Part shown: piece after piece, positions 49,701 through 63,853 of the stretch | Position numbering within the stretch: the stretch's first letter is position 1 | Layout: each line of letters begins with the position of its first letter | Source of the DNA: Anoplolepis gracilipes | Taxonomy: Eukaryota > Arthropoda > Insecta > Hymenoptera > Formicidae | Length of the DNA stretch: 64,000 nt | Direction of reading: 5' to 3' | Assembly: GCF_047496725.1 (NCBI RefSeq) | Contig: NC_132971.1 | Span: 7,592,001-7,656,000, forward strand | Position numbers and translations under genes: made by a program | Notes under the pieces: model-generated | What the model was told of the DNA's origin: nothing | Databases searched by the model: none | The model's input: the letters and a program-made list of their open reading frames with translations, nothing else

Positions 49701-50516
49701 TATATAGATATGTGTACAATAAAGTGTCACATAATTAGAAGTTATATGATAAAATGTAAGATTAAATAAACTTTATGATATTGTATATTAAATTTCAATA
49801 TTAATATAACATGACTTATTTCGCATTACTGTTCAATATATTTTTTAGATACATTTGTGCTCGTACACTCTTATTCGTTATTTTACAGCCATGAGAACTT
49901 CATACTTTTGTAAAGTATTTGCGCAGATTCCCGACGGCAGGCAACAAAAGTATAAAAATAACAAACGCGGGGAATTACAAGGGAATCATCGAAAACCCCA
50001 AAAAAGCGTCTCTTTCGCGTATATTCGCGCGTCTCTGGTCATTTTCCCCCCGAGAGAGAGAAAGCGGGGGGAACGGCAAATTATTTTCCAGTCGTTCGCC
50101 CGGTAACCCCTCCCGGATATATAACGGGTGATCCGTCGAAATTCCCAACGGGCGAAACGAGCGTCCTATACAGTCGCACCGATGGCGTCAGCTACGTATA
50201 GACGGCCTCACGAAATATCCCTCCTTATGGTGATCCCATGGCACATCCGACGCGCCCTACGGAGTACATCCCCATAACTCGCCTGCCGCACTTTAGCCCC
50301 GTGCGTTCACCGCGCGCGGATATGTTGCGTACGAGATCTCTAATGGTATTGGATCCGCGATCTTTACGCCTTTCAGTGCGGTGACCAAAGATGAGAAAAT
50401 TGGAAAGTCTGCATCTTGCATTAGCAGCAACAGGCAGTTAAAAAAAACAATATATTTATTTTACCATTACCTTGCAAAACTTATCTTCTTAAAAAAATAT
50501 TTTTTTTTTTATACGA

Positions 50517-50547
<31 letters not shown>

Positions 50548-52610
50548 ATCTATTAATGAGACCTATCTATCTATAATATATATCTATTAATGAGATATTT
50601 TGTTCTTCTAATTTCATGATATTTTTCAATGACGATTTTTGTTTTCCGTTTTTGTATACGATTTTCTTTATTGATTTAGATGTTTTTCCAAGACTTTTCA
50701 AAATTACACACAACAGTTACATCTTTGAAAAAATATTATTCCTAGTGTTACGCAATATATGTAGCTATCTATAAAAGATTGCGTTTTTATTTCAACGTTT
50801 CTCACTGAGAAATAGTTCTCGTTTCTTTCCACGACGGTAGCCTAACTTTTTACGGAGCATCGATCCCGTCCTCCTCTCGAAAGTATCCCTCGTTACTCGA
50901 TACACTCGAAATCTCATAATTAGTGTCCGATGGCGGTTGAGTAGCGGCGATTTTCCAGGTCGGTGCATCGGGAAAATGCGGCCTCAGCCTGCCCACTTCC
51001 ACTTTCCACATCGTCGCAGAAAATTCCGTAGACATTTCCTCGATCGGTTCCCCTTCGTCCATTCCCCTTCCCCTCCCCCCCCGCCTCTCCTCACTTCCAA
51101 CTTCGTCACTCTTTTTTCATTATTTTTCAGCATTCTCGCCGGCAAATGTATCTGTGTCCTCGAGCTTGCTGCGCCTTTCATCTCTTGTCTCTGCAGGCGG
51201 AGCACTTATACACTCCTCTCGGCTTCACCCCCGCCGCCTCTTTTTATTTCCCCTCGTACCCCTCTTGCGGCGGTCTCTCTGTCCCTTTACTTCGCGTCGG
51301 ACTCGACTTCCACATCTTTCTTTCCCCTTGCCGCCTGCCTGTCTCATTCCCGGGTACGTTGCCGGGAACACAACATCGCGAGCTAAAATACATCGTGATT
51401 TTAATACTTTTAACTCTTTTAATCCGCTTTGCACCTACACCGAGGGCCGATAATACCAGTGATATGTTCCACTTGAGTTCTCTCTCTCTTTCTCTCCTTC
51501 AAGCCGCGGTAAGATCGAGCGGCAGCGGGTTGCAGTTGCATCTCGCGACAACGGCGCCGGAAAACGGCTACATCGGCGATGTTCGTGCACGATAATTTCG
51601 TCATTCATTTCTGACTATCAACGACGAATCATATTGTGAAAAACAGAATTCTCTCCCGGTCTTTTTACACAGTAATTTGGATCGCGAATGAGTTTCTGTA
51701 TATACGCGAGTTGGAAAGTCGTATATTGTTCCAGATAATTTTTTCAATGTGCTTTTCGCATTATAGTGATCACGATATTCAAATTCTTTTTCTCGACTTA
51801 TCGACCGCGAGAATTACGTAAGAGTCTTGGAGACAATTGTCGCGTCCTATATAAGGATCACAATCGATTACAAGAATTATGCGAGAAAGATTCAAATAGA
51901 CGTGAGAGACGCATGTCTTTAAATTGTGTCAAAGAAAAGATGAGCTTGCGATTTGTAAATTGAATCTGGAATCGCACGACCGGAAATCTATCGAGCGAAC
52001 GATAGTGACTTCTCGCGTTCGCAAGACAGTTTCTAAGTACAGGTAAAACCGAAGCAAATCCCGCGATCAGATCCCACCGGCGGTCTTTAAAGGGATTTCA
52101 GCCGGCACGTCGTTACACGCGGAAGGCGGACTGCTAAGTAAAGATTGCAAGGCAAAGGGGTTGCCGCCTTAATCCCTCCCGGGTGTCTGTTTGTGGTATT
52201 ACCGCGTTAAGGGATGAATCTCCAAGACATAGCTATCCCCCACACCCTCCGCAGGCGCCCCGCAGTCGTATTACGCATCCGCGAGCGGTTTCGAATTCAC
52301 CGCGATCTTGACAGCTGTTCTTGATTTACTTAAATTATTCTCGCTTACCTACCGCTATAGCGAATTAATTCTGCGCGCAATAACAAAGCACGCGATGCAC
52401 ATTCTACGAATTTAATCGCGTTTTGCGAAGCTGGAAGACACGTACGTATACATCGTGTTTAATATTTATTGTAAAGAATTATAAAAATGTTAGCATTTTT
52501 TTCTTTTATATTTTTTATTAGAAAAAGTCGAGAGGGTTATAAGGAGAGCAGGCTATATGTGTACGTGCTGGCTTTTTTTACTTAGATACTTTGCAAGAAT
52601 ATGTGTGGGA
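43741..52610. other. Non-coding DNA with GC islands and orphan donors
   Basis: GC-rich islands occur at 45360-45620, 46300-46480, 47100-47560, 50100-50400 and 52050-52330, between AT-rich stretches and purine- or pyrimidine-rich tracts (45090-45300, 51060-51340). A consensus plus-strand donor CTGACG|GTAAGTGAT lies at 47550. No frame is supported as a protein. This may be one long intron or intergenic DNA. Confidence 0.45.
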
Positions 52611-52612
52611 AA

Positions 52613-53104
52613 AGATTTATAACTCGAGAAAGAAGCTTCTAAAAATATTTATAACTTTTATATACTATAAAGCTTCTGGAAATCGATATGTTTTTAAATT
52701 TCATTCATTTATTAAAATTTATTCATATCTAGATCTTAATTAATTTGTTATAATTAGAATTTGAAAAAATAAAGATTGTGTGTGAGTTAAACTACAATTC
52801 AAAGACATTGATTAAAATTCCCTCATTTTTTACGATGACTGAGAAGTCGAAAATAGATACAAAACTCTAGCCAGAAAAGATTCAACACTTACCCTTACGT
52901 TTTAAGCAGAGGAGTGGTTACGTTTCTATTCTATTGGTACTAAAATAGTAAATTTATAACTTAAAAATATTTATAATTCTTGTATAAAGTTTTTGAAAAC
53001 TGACAAGTTTTCAAATTTGATTCATTCGTAAAATTGTACTCATATCTAAATATTAATTAATTTTTTCTCATTTAAAATTTAAAAAAAGAATTGTGTATGA
53101 GTTC

Positions 53105-53142
<38 letters not shown>

Positions 53143-53491
53143 CAATAATGATGTAATAGTTTGTAACTCGAGACAAAAGATTCTAAAAATATTTATAATT
53201 CTTGTATACTATAAAGCTTCTGAAAACTGACTATATTCTATTGATGATCTAATAGTAGAGTTAAGACTCGAGACAAAAGGTCTTAATTTTTTTTTATTTA
53301 AAATTTAAAAAAATAAAGATTGCATGTGAGTTAAATTACAATTCAAATAGACGTTGATGGAAGTACTCTCGCTTTTCACGGTGACCCGAAAAATCAAAAA
53401 CAGATAGAAAACTTTGGCGAGAAAAGATTCAACACTTACGCTTACGTTTTAAGCAGGTGAGCGGCGGGTGACTGCGTTTCTATTCTATTTG
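52613..53491. repeat. Diverged three-copy direct repeat
   Basis: Copies lie at 52613-52950, 52951-53160 (partial) and 53161-53491. Landmarks in order are ACTCGAGA, TCTAAAAATATTTATAA, ATTAATTAATTT or its relatives, GTGAGTTAAA, and AGAAAAGATTCAACACTTAC followed by CTTACGTTTTAAGCAG. The last block, about 36 bp, is nearly identical in copies 1 and 3 and missing from copy 2, which carries (TA)n instead. No terminal inverted repeats or coding frame were found. Confidence 0.8.
53108..53140. repeat. (TA)n
   Basis: TA run inside the partial middle copy of the direct repeat. Confidence 0.95.
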
Positions 53492-55349
53492 GTGGTGTAA
53501 TAATAATAGTTCGATAGCGCTCCTCGCGAATTTGAATGGTCGGCTTTCTGGTAGCGAGCGCGGTATGCGACGATGCCGCGATGCCGCGATGCGGCGACGG
53601 CGGCGGCGGTACGCGTGGCATACATTCCGAACGCGCGGAATCACGCCGGCTGACACGTCGTCTTCTGACGGGACGAGGACGTTCCCGGTTGCGCCGGAAA
53701 CGCAACGTCCGGCGATAATGTCCGTCAACAGACGACGATGCGACCGTCCCGCCAAACAATGCGCCATTGTTGCCAACTTATTCCATTACAGATAACTCCC
53801 CCGTTCATTGTCTCCTCTCTCGCTTCCTCTCCTTCTCCCTCCTTCTCGCTCGCTTTTCCACCCCGCTTCGCAGTCCCGATGCTGGTCTCCTCTCTCTTTC
53901 TTGAGCCCCCGTTGCAAACCTGTCGCTCCTCCTCCTCCTCTATTTTCCCTTGTACCTTCTGTGTTCTCTCTCTCTCTCTTCCCCCCCTCTCTCTCTTTCT
54001 CACTCTCTTTTTCTTCCTCTCCACGTCTGCGGTCCTCTTTTTCTATCTTCCTTGAATCCTTTCTCTTCGCCTTTTACATCGTACCCCTCTTGTTCTCTAT
54101 TTTGCGCTCACCCCTGCGTTGCTCTCTCTCTCTCTCTTCGATGGTCCTCTCGCGACACGGAGGGCTCTTCTTCACGACTGGAAGATGCACCTGGGATCGC
54201 GGTGATAAAAGAAATTGTGCCAATAAGTACGCCCCCGCCGATAATTGCTCGATCAATCGTTCGTGGATGGTTAAAAGGGGCCGCCTTAATGCACTCGTGC
54301 GCTCAGAATACGCGATTAACGTTTTATGAACTTTTTCTGCACGAAGCTACAACGGTGGTTTCGCTGAATGACACCAGCGGGAGAAGCTACACCCTCTCTT
54401 TTTTTAGAGCCTTCTTCCCTATCTCGTCGCTGTCCTTTTTTACAGCGCCTAAGATATCGCAGTACGTCTAATTACGTATTTAGATGCTACACACAAATGT
54501 TTGCAATAAAATTGAAATGAAACAAATTCCGGCATTGAAGAGCTCAATGACGAAACATTATACTGTAAGTCGTATACCGAAAAAATTATATTCTCAGCTT
54601 AAGAATATTTCACTTATCTTTATATCTTTCTCTAAAAGCACCAAAAGGAAACTTCTTAGTTTAAGAAAGAAATTCTCTAAAAAAGTAGAGTAATTTTAGA
54701 TATTCTTACTGTGTAAGAATATGTTATATATTCTGAATGGAATATTTTCTTATCATTATATTATTTAATATTTGGAATTATTAATCCGAATAATAACAGA
54801 AAGCAATTTTACAAATGGATAATTGCTTTTTATTAAAACTTTGACAAGTTTAATATATAATTTTTTATTTAATTTGTAAAAATAAAGTATTTCAAATAAT
54901 ATTTTAAAAATATTAAGAAATATAAAAAAAAATTCTTAAAAAAATATTCTTATTTATTAAGAACATCTATTAAAAAGGCTTCTAAAGTATACATTTCCCG
55001 AATATAATTTTTTCGATTATATATTTAACTGACATATATATAGCTTAGTATTTACTAAATGCATAATTGCTACCACAGATATCTTTGCACGTTTGCAATT
55101 AAATCTTTAATTGAATTCTTTACGAAAAAAAAGATAAATGAAAAAATAAAGGAAATAAATCAAAACAAAATAAAGAAGGAAATAAAAATAGGAAAATAAA
55201 AAAAACTCTTTCTCTCTCTCTCTCTCAAATAAAAAAATATCTTTGTACAAAAATTTACAGGCGGTCAAAGACATCCAATGATTTATATGAAACAGAAGCA
55301 AAAAATATATAAAACAAAAAACAAATAAACTTAAGTAATGTGTTTGTAC

Positions 55350-55378
<29 letters not shown>
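55350..55378. repeat. A29 homopolymer
   Basis: 29 consecutive A in AT-rich DNA just left of a GC island; no target-site duplication was recognised. Confidence 0.95.
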
Positions 55379-55381
<3 letters not shown>

Positions 55382-58300
55382 AATTCCTATATTTTACACA
55401 AATGCAAATAAAAATCTATAAAGAGGATAGAGTAGTAATTGTATGTACATGCAAGCCTCGAATCGCGCGCAAATGGAGATGTCCGTTTCGCGGACAGACG
55501 CTGACGCGTCGCGAGTGTATTCGCAAGAGAATCGCGAAGGGGGAGGGAAAAAATCTCGCGTGCCGGTCCCAGCCACCCTCGATGCCGCGACGCGGATGCC
55601 GTCTTCTCTCGGTAATGCCAGGTCTGATATGCATCTACGTGCCTGCCAGGGGCAGAGCCGCCCCGGCTTATTAATATTAAACAGCGCCACTTTCGCCGAG
55701 ACGACGAAAGCGACCGCGGCTTTATTGTCGATCGGCTTGTGGCCCGGTCGTTCCGCAAACGCGGGCCTTAACTTACCCTGTCGCTAACCGAGGACACTTT
55801 TAAATAGCGGAACAAGCAATCCGCCGCTGGATGGAATCGTCCCCCGATCCCCGATGGATACTTCAGCCCCTACGGCGCGCTTGTCTTTCGATGACGGTCA
55901 GGTTGTTTAAAGGAGTCGCGTCAAAGAGTTGAATCGGCGAAAGTTTATTATTGTTGGTTATCATAATCAAAATTTACATATATTTAACAAACCTTATATC
56001 CTTTTATTCTTTAGCACAGTTTTAAATTGATGTTTTTTGTGGCTCCATATTTTTCCTTTTGTTTTTAATATTATAATATATTTATAAACATTAATTTAAT
56101 TTTTAAAATAAAATAATATTTTTTATAATTAAAGTAATATTTTGATATATTTAACAGAAAAAGGTAAAAAACGTTACACGAGTTAAGGATTAAAAGAAAC
56201 ATCCCAAAAGGTACTGAAAGCCCTCAACTTTACTAAACGACAGGGTTACAGTCCTTATCAGGTTCCGACAACGACGTTAAGAGTTTTATCCTCGCCTTTT
56301 TCCGTCGCGACTCTCGTTCGCGATTGTACACGTAGCGGCGGATTTCATGCAAAACCGAGTCCCGCGGCAAAGCCCGGAGAAAGGGGGCACGAGCGACGGT
56401 CGCTTCACCAGTGCACGCGTGCTCACGTCGCGCAGAGGATACACGCGATCGTTGCCTGTGTGTGTTCTTTATGTGAGAGAATTCGTATCCGAAATTATTC
56501 GCTCCTAGACCCGCTATTTGCAACACAAAGCGTACTTCTCAACGCGGTGTGTAAAATCGCGTGTGATTTCGTCTTCGTACAAGAAGTGACGTTTCTTTTA
56601 TCATTGCATCATAAGCCTTCAAATTTTACATATATCTGATCAATAAGTTTTAATTTCAATCATGACATCATCAAAATTTATTGATTTTTTAATCTGATAT
56701 TACTATTGCAATTTAATTCCTACGAACATTATGAAGATTGGCGGAAGTAAATTGTATAGAAAAGTAATAAATCTGAACTTCGAAAAACTAAAATGGAAAT
56801 TTCATGATTGAAGCAGTGGCATAAGATTTTATCGAAAATGAATATTTTTTTACTGATCTTTGTTTTTCTGTCTTATATCTATTATTAACTGATACTTTTA
56901 ATGAGATTGAAACTAATTTGTAGTATTATATTTGTAACTGAGACCATTACATGACCATTTACCATTTTTCAGTAATAATACCGATTCTATTTAAGAAGGA
57001 TTGCAATTGCCAATTAAAATCTGAAAAATATTAACATGCCATGACTCAATGCATCCTAATTAATTAGCATGAGTAACATAAAGAAGGCTGACGAGTGCTT
57101 CAGTGTTCTGAAGGGGTTGGTGCGAGAAAAGCCAAAGGGAAAGGAGGGGAGGGAGCTTAAAAGCCAATATATCAGAATAATAACTTGTCCATTAAAACGC
57201 TTAAGTAGTAATAAGTACGCGAGCCTAAGTGACAGGCACTTGGAGATTTCCGCGGATTAAAGTGTCCAACTCGTGGAATTTATTGAAGAAAATAAATAAC
57301 GGCGTGCATTCGCATGCGACTAGCTTTTCCCGCTAAGTCCTTGTAAGACTACAGACTTTCACGAACGTGAAGTCCCTTCTCCGTCTCGAGAAAATTACGC
57401 CGCAAGTTTTCGAGCACGCGACGCAGACGCGCCACGCAAATTTCTGGAAAAAGACTAGCCGATTAAACTTGAACCATTCTGTGTACACTCGACCTTCTAA
57501 TCGTATAATTTTAAACATATTATTTCGGCAAAGAAATATTGATATTTTAAAAAGTAATATAAGCGATCATTTTCTATACCGATAAAACACTTGTAAGTAA
57601 AACAATATATATTGCTCAAATAGTAATGCTAAATTATTTTCAAATTAAAATATCATTGTGACTTTTCATAAACGACATTACGTAATATATTTAGAAATTT
57701 AGTTTACTAATATTTTTTTACTTTGTTGTTTTTTAATATATATAATAACTTAATATATATAATAACTTTCTGTGTATACTGCTTGTGCACTGTGATATTT
57801 CTTTTAAAACTTTGATTACAAGATTGCCTGCAGAGGAATTGTACAGATGTACAGAAAAAGAGATAACGGAACATGATATTTTTCGTGCTTGTATTAATAA
57901 TGGAATTGCTGAGGAATACAACACACCGTGCAATCTTTGCCTGCGCTGGAAGAGCGGTTACAGCTTCCATTCGCTCAGGTCCTTAACGGAAGATTCAATT
58001 TTCGATAGACGGGAAGATGAGTTTTAATCCCGGAAGAATTGTGTGTACGTGCCTTATTGATTGTTGGCTTATCACGGATCTTAATTCGGCGGGAGGGGGA
58101 AGAAGTAATCGCGTTAAACTCCCCGCCAAACGTAATTAACTATGTACAACTAAATATTCGAAAATTCGAATGCAAAAAGCAAAAGGAACGTTGCTTCGCA
58201 TGTATAAAATTTGTCATTAAACCCTCTGAACATAATCGTCAACAATTACTTCAAAAAGATGCATGAATTCAGTATCAATATGAAAATCATATTCCGAAAC

Positions 58301-58904
58301 TTGAATATAAATATATAATATATCGTCTCTCAATTAGCATATTTTTAATATAACCTGTCGCATGCATCAGCATTTCTGTATATTTCTTAAAATGATGCAA
58401 TAAAGCTCATCAGCCAACAACAACACGTATTACGCAATGTTGCATAAGATTGCATAACACGTAACGGCAAGCGAACCTCGCAAACTTTCCTCGGAAAATT
58501 ACAAACAGTTTTATGAAACGAAGCCTCGGCAAATTCGCGTGGTATACGTTTCTTATGACGTATCTTAAAATTTTCTTTAAAATACATAAGTCCCAAGCAC
58601 CATTCTACGAGTGGAAAGCACCCGCGGCCGCCATAGCGAAAGAAATACCTTGCGGTAGACATGCAACACAGCGGCAGCAGTGGCGAGGGCGGGGGTGGCG
58701 GTGGTGGTGCCGAGGAACAAATCGAAAATGGATTTTCCCGGTGCGATGTGGCTGGTGTAGCTTCAAGCGGCAGCGAGCGAAAGCATTTGCCGGTTTATTC
58801 GCGGCTGGCTGTTACCCGGCAGCCATCTTCCGACCGTCTCGCTCAGCATGAAAGTTGCAGCGCGCCTTCGGTGATACGCCCATATGTGCTAAAAGCGGGC
58901 ACGT

Positions 58905-58910
<6 letters not shown>

Positions 58911-58962
<52 letters not shown>
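58911..58962. repeat. (GT)26 microsatellite
   Basis: Uninterrupted GT run that gives a spurious CVCVCV frame. Confidence 0.96.
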
Positions 58963-58968
<6 letters not shown>

Positions 58969-61900
58969 ATATCGTGTGTGAGTGTCTACATGTGAGCATG
59001 ACACCGCGGTACCAACCTTTCTGCTGCCGCCAACCCACCGGCGAACTTCTTTTTTTTCTTCTTCTTCTACTATTGCCTCTTCGCCCGCTGTCTTTCAGGC
59101 TCCTTAATCTCCTGTTTCCCTCTCTCCTTCTGTCGACCCTCCCTTCGCTTCAAACTCGAAAAGGATGAGGAGGGAAGAAGAGCCCGGCGGCGGCATTTTC
59201 TCGGCGAAATACGGATGTACGTGCCTCCATATCCCGATCTCCTACGTGGAATACGGCGAGTCCAAGGACGAAGAGGCGCGGAGACTGCTTGACCTTTGAA
59301 TGTCGATGTCGACTGCGTCAATTCTGCGGCTTTTAAAGATGAGTTACGTTGGCCCGGTTTTCTCGTTGTCCGTCGTCATTTGCGAGCGAACGAGGTCGGG
59401 GCGCACGGTAGTAGAAACCCTTCGATGAATTTTTGATTATACAGAGGCCTTCGAACGGTGAAGAACCGATGTGTTCTCTGAACTCTTAGACTTATTTAGA
59501 AAATTTCCTTAAAAATTTCTTATTCGCCGTTTTCGCTCATCATTTCAATCCGTCTCGTTTATACGAATAAAGAGTCGCAAGAAGGAGAAATAGCAGACTT
59601 GATTTTTTTTCCAAACAGTCAAGTGACCTCGCCGAGAGGTAGATATTTCAACTCCGACTCTACTGCGTATCGAGTAACGTTAGAGCCAAGAAAATTGGAA
59701 CAGGAAGTATCGATCTCGCCGGGATCCTGCCGCTGCCCCCGCGTGTTATCGAAGATCCGCGGGATATTCTTGCGGCTCAAGGCTACTAGCTAGCAAGAGA
59801 GACCAGGACGAAGAGAAGAGACGGGATCCTCCCGCTGTCCTTCTGGCGATGGAGGGCGACGGAGGCGGCGATAGCGACGGAATAAAAGAAAGATGGTCGG
59901 GGTTGCATTTTCGTAGCGGAGATACGAGCGAGGCGATCTCCCTCCCGGTCGGGTCCTCGCGTGCAACGTCGTCAGGATGTCGTAGAAAGGAGTAGAGAAA
60001 AGGAGCGCACATGCATCGCCACCGCCGCTGCCACCTCCGTTGCCGCGTAGGGTAGGTAAGTAAAATAATAAAATACAACCGCGGGGCGACGACGACGGGT
60101 TCGCGGCCACGTCGATACGACGCGGCCAATGGGAGTCTGCGGGAGCTCGTGATATCGTTGGAAGGGCGCGTTGGTTGCTAGGAGGGTTGTAGGTGGAGCC
60201 AGGAAGAGCGACGCCCCGGAAGGACAGGTGGAAAATGCAGGTGAAAGCCACCCGGGACCGTCGATGCCGAATTCGTGTTGCACCCCCTTCGCGCCGGCCG
60301 GGGATTCATCCCCTGCGCCGAACCAACCTTTTCTCGACTCGCGCGCGGAACCCCCTTCCGATCTTACCGTCACGGCCCCGGGTGCGGCTCCGTCACCCGG
60401 GAAGCCGGCGAAACCGGATGACATTATTCCTTAATCCCGCCACATGCACTATTCAATTTTCCGTATATTTCCTCGGCAAACGCGCCGCGAAATTTCGTTA
60501 TTTGTCGCGCTTGTATACGAGATACATTATATGTATGCTTATCGCGCTACAAGATTTCAGGCGCGAGTATCAAAGGAAGATAGGAGTTGACTATTTCGAA
60601 ATTGCAATACTTCTGAAAATGTAAATTATTTTTAAATTTAAGAATTCTACGAGAGTGAGAATAAAGAATATAAATGTCATGACGGTATAATTAGTAACAG
60701 AACGTTGGCGCGACGAGAATTTATCGGAAGGGTGTAAACACTGGAGTCAACGTCGTAAACAAGCCGTCAAGATTATTAACCATTATGTCGCGGTTCATAT
60801 TCCGTTCACGTAGTCGCAAGCAGTTGCCATTTACCTTTCGCCCTTGTTGCATTCGTTTTTTTAATGTTCAGAAATACCACTTTATTCGTCGTTTTTAAGG
60901 GCCACGTGGGAGGGCGCAGTGAAGACTTAACGGCCGCGGAAATGGAATTTCACTGAAGAATTCATCGGCGCGGATGCGCTGTTTTACTGCGCGCGGCTTT
61001 GAACCTCGAAACGATAACTCTGCGGATAATTCATGACGCACGGTGTTCCTTGAAAAATTCATCGTAGCGCGGACGTGTTCTCCGAATTTCTTTTTCTCTA
61101 TCCTCTCCTAGCAGCCTTCGTCGAGCAATTGCGAAGGTTTCGCCACCGTGTCTTGAAATTGCGTCCAGTCGTCCTCTACAGTCAAAAACTTTATTCCATA
61201 GTTGACATCAAAGTACATAGCTTGAAATTTCAAACGTGGCCGGATATAAAATCTCTAAATTTAACTAGTCTTTTTATATGCGGTTTAATAAATTACGTAA
61301 GAAAACCGAGAGAGTAATTTCTTCGTTTACACCCCTTTGGCACAGGATCATCTCGCGCAAGATATCTCAAAGAAGAATGACTTTCCCCGGTCACGTAGGG
61401 AACACACTCTCGTCCGTCTAGACGGTCTCTCCGTCTCTGTTCTATCGCCTTCGAATTTCTTAGCCAACCCTAGCCCGACCTTACGGACCGATTGGTTACC
61501 ATCTTCTGGTTACGGCGCGACAGGGTAACGCGCCGCCTAAAGACATCTAAGCCGCAGGGGTTAACCCAGCACCTGGTGCACACTCCCACGAGACGCTGCT
61601 TGCTATTCGTCCTGCGCTGCCTCTGTTCTTCCTTCACTTTCCCGCGTTACCTCACCTTCCTTTTATGTCCTGCCACTCTTCTGTTCTCGTACGATTGTAT
61701 TTTCCGTTGGAGGAAAATTGACGGGGGATGAGTAGTCTGTGATAACATCGAGGAAGAGACGTGTCGAAAGTGCGATGCTTTATTCGAACAAAAGATGATT
61801 TCCTGATTATATTTATCATTGATCTTATAATAATTATGGTAAAGATTAACGCTATAATATATAAAAATAATAATTATAACAAAAGATTGTGGAATTTTAA

Positions 61901-62579
61901 TTTTATTCATAAAAGCCAAAGTGTCTTGCTCTGACTGATAATTTTTAATTAAGCCATATTTCTTTTTTTTTTTAATCATGTAAAAGAGGTTTGAATATCG
62001 TGCATAATGATAAAAAGAAATATACTTTACTTATGCGTTATTAATATCCTAGCAAAAAATGCGTATCTAATTCTGTATGCAAAATTGAAACCAAATGATG
62101 TCATGTAGACGGATATATGTACTCGTATATGTATACATTACACCATGACATCTACACGCGCGACAGATCCATACTTTTTCGCGCACATGTGTATCTCATT
62201 TCCCGTGATTGTGCCGGAATCCAATAAGACAGCCGATGCAACCTGTCCCTGTCGTAAAACAAAGGCAAACAAATTTCGAACCGCGCGACGACACACCGAG
62301 TAAACCGCGTGTCTCTTCAGAAAAAAATGACATATAAAGCCGAAGCAATAAGGCATAGGAAAAGACGATAATTAAATTAAACTATTAAATCGAGATAACA
62401 GAATATCCATATATTGGAGGATAAATTATTTTATTTTGTCAATAAAATAATTTCTATATAATATTTTAAATTAAACGCAAAATTGATTTTGTATTAGGCT
62501 TAAAAATACATTGAAATATATTTATCATTTTTTTATAAAATGTTCTTGTCATTTTAATTACGTTTCTTAAAAAGCGACA

Positions 62580-62582
62580 ATA

Positions 62583-62604
<22 letters not shown>
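62580..62604. repeat. (AT)n followed by T-run
   Basis: AT run followed by a run of T, in AT-rich DNA. Confidence 0.95.
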
Positions 62605-62613
<9 letters not shown>

Positions 62614-63530
62614 TTGCTAATCAGTTTTATTTAGAAAATAATTTTACGTTACGCGTCGCACCATTTAATCATGAGAATCAATTACCTCAGCTGACTTTAT
62701 AGAAGCCATCCTCTCAGACAAATTCATCGAGCACATCTTGTTAATGACTAATGTTGGTGCGTCGAGACGACCGCCTGTAATTCCCAACGCCTTGCCTTCG
62801 CGAAATCTCCGCGCGATTTGGAATTAATCACCAATTAATAATCGGTCAACCTCTTCTTGTATTAATCGCCGACAAAATCTCCAAAATTGCTTAAGTTTAA
62901 TCTACCGTGGTCCTTGGACGAGCCCAAGTTTATACCTCGATACTGCTCTCGTCAACGCTGTTGGTCGTCTGCTAACTTGGATTGCGTTTAATATTACAAA
63001 GTCAATCAGGGGAGTAGTGTTACGCCGCTCGGTAAATGTGCATTAATAACGCGTCCCGGTGATTTTAATCGATATTACAACGCGTATATCGTCGCGCCAC
63101 TCGAGACATTCTATTCTCTACGCGTAGTCGTATATCTTTGACTTTACGTTGATCTAAGTGCGTTTCTAACTTGAATTACCTCTCCTACCGCCACGATAGG
63201 ATGCTGAAAGTGCTGCGAAGAAGAGTCCACCAAGTTTCGCCGCTTTGCCAGAAGCGCGATTAAGCGAGGCCGTAAGGTAACAGCGCGCTCGTTAGGCAGG
63301 GTTTGCTCTAAGTGATCTCGTATAACACGGGATTTTATGGAGAGTGCATCAGGTCTCTCTTTGCATGCATTTGCGGCGGTCTGAGTGCCCCTTACTGGCA
63401 AAATGACGATTATCGTCCATCTTGGCGCGATGTGCCTGGCGGTGGTGTATCTACCCTGCGGGCCGATATACATTTCTCTCCAAGCCTGCCCTGAATTTCT
63501 CTCCGCGATTTACGCCTCTCTCCCCCTCTT

Positions 63531-63570
63531 TCTCTCCCTTTCTCTCCCTTTCTCTCCCTTTCTCTCCTTC
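63531..63570. repeat. 10-bp tandem repeat, unit TCTCTCCCTT
   Basis: About four uninterrupted copies within a longer pyrimidine tract. Confidence 0.9.
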
Positions 63571-63823
63571 TCTGACCGATTTACATGTAGGTAGTGTTAA
63601 AACAACAAATGCCATGTTACATACCTATTACAAGAATCAATACACACTTTTTCTTTCTCTTAATTATTTCATCACGTTATCTATGATAAAAATATTTTTT
63701 TACATAAATTATTACCGCTCCTATTTTTAATCTACAAATAACTAATAACGGCCAATGATCGAGCAAATTAAATTGTATGTTCAAGAAATAATTATAATAT
63801 TTATTATTCTAAATTCTAACATA

Positions 63824-63853
63824 GACGTTTCGGCTGTACGCAGCCTTTTTCAA
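63824..63853 (-). other. GAAAC-flanked hairpin motif
   Basis: On the minus strand, TTGAAAAA is followed by a GGCTG/CAGCC stem with a CGTA loop and then GAAACGTC. This layout recalls motifs seen in arthropod retroelements and is faintly hammerhead-like, but the CUGAUGA core is not intact. Too short for a firm call. Confidence 0.3.

Noticed and set aside
53442..53776. Overlapping minus- and plus-strand frames in a GC island
   Set aside because: Three frames are open at once over CGGCGG repeats, so the frame length carries no evidence. The ATG at 53762 begins a basic sequence with no recognisable domain.
58661..58981. Plus-strand frame MQHSGSSGEGGGG... after a GGTAG acceptor-like site
   Set aside because: It is low-complexity Gly at the start and runs into the (GT)n microsatellite. 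No donor before the repeat convinces me; a real 5' exon cannot be excluded.
59746..60624. Several long frames on both strands around 60 kb
   Set aside because: A GC-rich island with frames open on both strands, no motif, and inconsistent splice sites.
60940..61010. tRNA B-box-like GGTTCAAAGCC on the minus strand
   Set aside because: No matching A box and no cloverleaf could be drawn by eye.
63385..63594. Plus-strand frame with a hydrophobic start (MTIIVHLGAMCLAVVYL)
   Set aside because: It resembles a signal peptide but runs into a CT tandem repeat, and no following exon is visible.
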